Positions 62,069 to 64,000 of a DNA stretch of 64,000 nt are shown here, piece by piece. Position 1 is the first letter of the stretch. Every line of letters starts with the position of its first letter. The DNA comes from CAYPHA01 sp964410215 (GTDB taxonomy: Bacteria; Calditrichota; Calditrichia; Calditrichales; CAYPHA01). The position numbers were made by a program, and so were the translations under genes. The DNA is taken from contig CAYPHA010000013.1 of NCBI GenBank assembly GCA_964410215.1, positions 1 to 64,000 of the forward strand, given 5' to 3'. The notes under the pieces were generated by a model. The model saw only the letters and a list, made by a program, of their open reading frames with translations, did no database searches and had not been told where the DNA came from.

Positions 62069-62097
62069 TTGACCGTTAATAGCGCCGTGTTTATATT
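62069..62097 (+). promoter_or_regulatory. sigma70-type promoter of asnS
   Basis: TTGACC (62069-62074), five of six, exactly 17 bases, TATATT (62092-62097). Start expected near 62104, 48 bases before the gene. Confidence 0.7.
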
Positions 62098-62151
62098 TAA
62101 CCCGGTAAGACATTCACTGGAATTATTTATTATTTAGGAATTTGGATATTT

Positions 62152-63447
62152 ATGGCTTCAGAAATTAAAATTGCTGATGTGGGAAACTATGAAGACCGGG
62201 AAGTTATCATCAGAGGCTGGCTCTATAATAAACGGTCAAGCGGCAAATTGCGTTTTCTCCTGGTGCGTGATGGCTCACAGACCATACAGTGTGTGGTTTT
62301 TAAGGGAAATGTTTCGGAAGAATCTTTCCAAAACGCAACGGATATTACTCAGGAAAGCTCCCTGGTGGTAACGGGTACGGTGAGTAAAGACGAACGTTCG
62401 CCGATCGGTTATGAAATACAGGTGAATGAAATTGAAATCGTCCAGATGGCGGATGAATACCCGATTACAAAAAAAGATCATGGTGTTGATTTTCTGATGG
62501 ATAACCGCCATCTCTGGCTGCGATCATCGCGACAACATGCGATTTTACGCATTCGCCATGAAATTATACGTTCCGCAAGGGAATACTTCGATTCCAATGA
62601 TTTTGTTCTGATCGATACCCCTATTTTTACACCCAATGCCGCGGAAGGGACCACGACCTTATTCGAAACAGAATATTTCGGTTCGAGTGCCTATCTGACG
62701 CAAAGCGGGCAGCTTTATGGCGAAGCGGCCGCCATGGCTTTTGGTAAAATATACTGTTTCGGTCCGACCTTCCGTGCCGAAAAATCCAAAACCCGCCGGC
62801 ATCTGACGGAATTCTGGATGATCGAACCCGAAGTCGCCTATTTTGACCTGAACGACGACATGCAACTTGCCGAAGAGTTTGTTAGCCATATCGTTCAGAG
62901 TGTTCTTAAGAATCGTAAACAGGAACTTGAGATCATTGAAAGGGATACGTCAAAACTCGAAAATGTGAAGGCGCCGTTTCCAAAAATTCATTATAAAGAA
63001 GCTGTCGACATACTCCGAAAAGAGAATCCGGATTTTGTCGATGGCGCTGATTTTGGCGGCGGGGATGAGACCATCATATCGGAAAAATTCGATAAGCCGG
63101 TTATTGTGCATCATTATCCTGCAGCAATCAAGGCGTTTTATATGAAACGAGATCCGGAAGAGCCCGAATATGCGCTTGCCATGGATATGCTGGCACCGGA
63201 AGGATACGGAGAGATAATCGGCGGATCACAGCGTGAAGATGACCATGATGTCCTGCTGGAGCGTATAAGGGAGCATAAACTTCCGGAAGAAGCGTTTCAG
63301 TGGTATCTTGATATTCGTAAATACGGCAGCGTACCGCATGCCGGCTTCGGACTGGGAATTGAACGGACTGTGGCCTGGATTTGCGGGCTGAAGCACGTCA
63401 GGGAAACCATACCATTCCCGCGTCTAATGCAACGGATTTATCCGTAA
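62152..63447 (+). CDS. asnS: asparaginyl-tRNA synthetase
   Basis: 431 residues. N-terminal OB-fold anticodon domain (REVIIRGWLYNKRSSGKLRF) and class II core: motif 2 FGPTFRAEKSKTRRHLTEFW, and motif 3 GFGLGIERTVAWICGL. QSGQLYGE and the spacing fit AsnRS rather than AspRS. The next gene begins 14 bases later. Confidence 0.95.
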   Translation: MASEIKIADVGNYEDREVIIRGWLYNKRSSGKLRFLLVRDGSQTIQCVVFKGNVSEESFQNATDITQESSLVVTGTVSKDERSPIGYEIQVNEIEIVQMADEYPITKKDHGVDFLMDNRHLWLRSSRQHAILRIRHEIIRSAREYFDSNDFVLIDTPIFTPNAAEGTTTLFETEYFGSSAYLTQSGQLYGEAAAMAFGKIYCFGPTFRAEKSKTRRHLTEFWMIEPEVAYFDLNDDMQLAEEFVSHIVQSVLKNRKQELEIIERDTSKLENVKAPFPKIHYKEAVDILRKENPDFVDGADFGGGDETIISEKFDKPVIVHHYPAAIKAFYMKRDPEEPEYALAMDMLAPEGYGEIIGGSQREDDHDVLLERIREHKLPEEAFQWYLDIRKYGSVPHAGFGLGIERTVAWICGLKHVRETIPFPRLMQRIYP

Positions 63448-63461
63448 GAGGGATCTCTGTC

Positions 63462-63914
63462 ATGCCGATGCCATTACTGGGTGTAATCGGGGCGAATCAA
63501 TGTGATGCTTTGGTCAGGGACACGGCCTTCCATGTCGGAAAACAGATTGCCCTTCGTGGCTATGGCATGGTATGCGGAGGGCTTGGAGGTGTCATGGAAG
63601 CAGCTGCCGAGGGCTGCCGGTCGAACGGTGGTCTGACGGTCGGTATCATTCCTCAGGACGAGCCTGAACATGCGAATCCTTTTATTTCGATTGTGATTCC
63701 AACGGGAATGGGTATTATGCGTAATCTGCTGGTTGTTCGTTCGGCAGCCGGTCTGGTTGCGGTTGATGGTAAATATGGCACGCTTTCTGAACTGGCATTT
63801 GCTCTGCAGCTTGGCAAGCCTGTCGTCGGGGTCGGTACCTGGAATGTATCGGAAGACGTTCAACAGTTTGACGATCCGGTCACAGCTGTAAACTATTTGA
63901 TCGATTTGTTATGA
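63462..63914 (+). CDS. TIGR00725-type Rossmann protein (LOG/YpsA-like)
   Basis: 150 residues from ATG 63462, with AGAGGG upstream; an in-frame extension back to 63381 lies inside asnS and is not conserved. The fold is that of the lysine-decarboxylase-like LOG group: LLGVIGANQCD, MVCGGLGGVMEAAAEGC and, in place of PGGxGTxxE, DGKYGTLSEL. Members bind nucleotides; some are phosphoribohydrolases. No clear role here. Shares ATGA with the next gene. Confidence 0.85.
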   Translation: MPMPLLGVIGANQCDALVRDTAFHVGKQIALRGYGMVCGGLGGVMEAAAEGCRSNGGLTVGIIPQDEPEHANPFISIVIPTGMGIMRNLLVVRSAAGLVAVDGKYGTLSELAFALQLGKPVVGVGTWNVSEDVQQFDDPVTAVNYLIDLL

Positions 63915-64000
63915 AAATTGCTGTTCAGGTCCTTGTTAAAGGAAGAGTGCAGGGCGTCGGATATCGCTGGTTTGCCTGTCAGAATGCAACGGAGCGCGAC
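63911..64000 (+). CDS. acyP: acylphosphatase, N-terminal part at window edge
   Basis: Thirty codons from ATG 63911 to the window end. The sequence VKGRVQGVGYRWFACQNA is the acylphosphatase active-site region (KGxVQGVGyR, phosphate-binding Arg). It hydrolyses acyl phosphates. Start overlaps the previous stop by ATGA. The rest of the gene is outside the window. Confidence 0.9.
   Translation, partial: MKIAVQVLVKGRVQGVGYRWFACQNATERD

Overview
This 64 kb stretch is a dense bacterial chromosome segment, almost all read on the + strand. Only the truncated gene at the left edge, one secreted protein at 13.3-14.2 kb and two signalling genes at 53.0-56.6 kb are on the - strand. There are no rRNA genes, recognisable tRNA genes, CRISPR arrays or insertion sequences. 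A 10-base run of N (56874-56883) shows that it comes from a scaffolded, probably metagenomic, assembly. The gene content suggests a Gram-negative, probably anaerobic or fermentative bacterium of the FCB neighbourhood (Bacteroidetes, Marinimicrobia, KSB1 and similar lineages). Reasons are an outer-membrane polysaccharide export system (Wza-like, Wzi-like), a DUF4954 protein, a DUF4416 protein, an ADP-forming acyl-CoA synthetase and a cyclic-2,3-diphosphoglycerate-synthase-like GTPase. The phylum is an inference; no marker in the window settles it.

Layout. 0-1.7 kb: a truncated PAS-domain sensor and, divergently, a single-chain HicB-HicA-like toxin-antitoxin protein. 1.8-5.8 kb: a Tat-exported three-subunit molybdenum hydroxylase of the PaoABC aldehyde oxidoreductase type. 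6.0-13.3 kb: an acyl carrier protein, an ADP-forming acyl-CoA synthetase, glucosamine-6-phosphate deaminase, a DUF4954 beta-helix protein, a single-domain response regulator, and the molybdenum cofactor maturation genes mocA and xdhC that should serve the hydroxylase. 14.3-18.0 kb: an ANKH/MATE-like transporter, then a STAS anti-sigma-factor antagonist overlapping a GH13_18 sugar phosphorylase of the glucosylglycerate phosphorylase type. 18.2-20.5 kb: a cDPGS-like GTPase and carbamate kinase. 20.6-25.3 kb: sucC, sucD, ndk, a 3-hydroxyacyl-CoA dehydrogenase and ackA, a set biased to substrate-level phosphorylation. 25.4-32.5 kb: the classic yceD-rpmF-plsX-fabH-fabD-fabG-acpP-fabF-rnc lipid operon.

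32.5-50.9 kb is a Wzx/Wzy-type surface polysaccharide locus. Its left part (about 32.5-44.4 kb) is visibly AT-rich and encodes a Wza-like exporter, a Wzz-like co-polymerase, a Wzy-like polymerase, a Wzx flippase, four glycosyltransferases, a propeller-like protein of unknown role and a PL10-type polysaccharide lyase. Its right part (44.6-50.9 kb) returns to the GC level of the flanks and encodes a Wzi-like outer-membrane protein and two large fusion enzymes. The first fuses an intact WecA-type initiating transferase to a WbaP/PglC-type initiating transferase domain that has lost its catalytic Asp-Glu pair. The second fuses an intact GT2 glycosyltransferase to another WbaP/PglC-like domain that has lost the same residues. 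This pair is the most unusual thing in the window: the decayed domains may dock the first two enzymes of glycan assembly to each other or to the lipid carrier.

50.9-64 kb is housekeeping: serS, plsC, a REC-GAF-GGDEF diguanylate cyclase, a GAF-SpoIIE phosphatase, a DUF4416 gene, purM, plsY, gpsA, a tandem universal stress protein, class I fbp, asnS, a TIGR00725-type Rossmann protein and the start of an acylphosphatase gene. Several intergenic regions carry recognisable sigma70-type promoters with an exact 17-base spacer, five of them with the same -10 hexamer TATATT, so this genome's vegetative promoters appear readable by eye. No gene-free stretch reaches 300 bases; the longest (5785-6029, 17968-18188, 44396-44616) hold only regulatory-type sequence.
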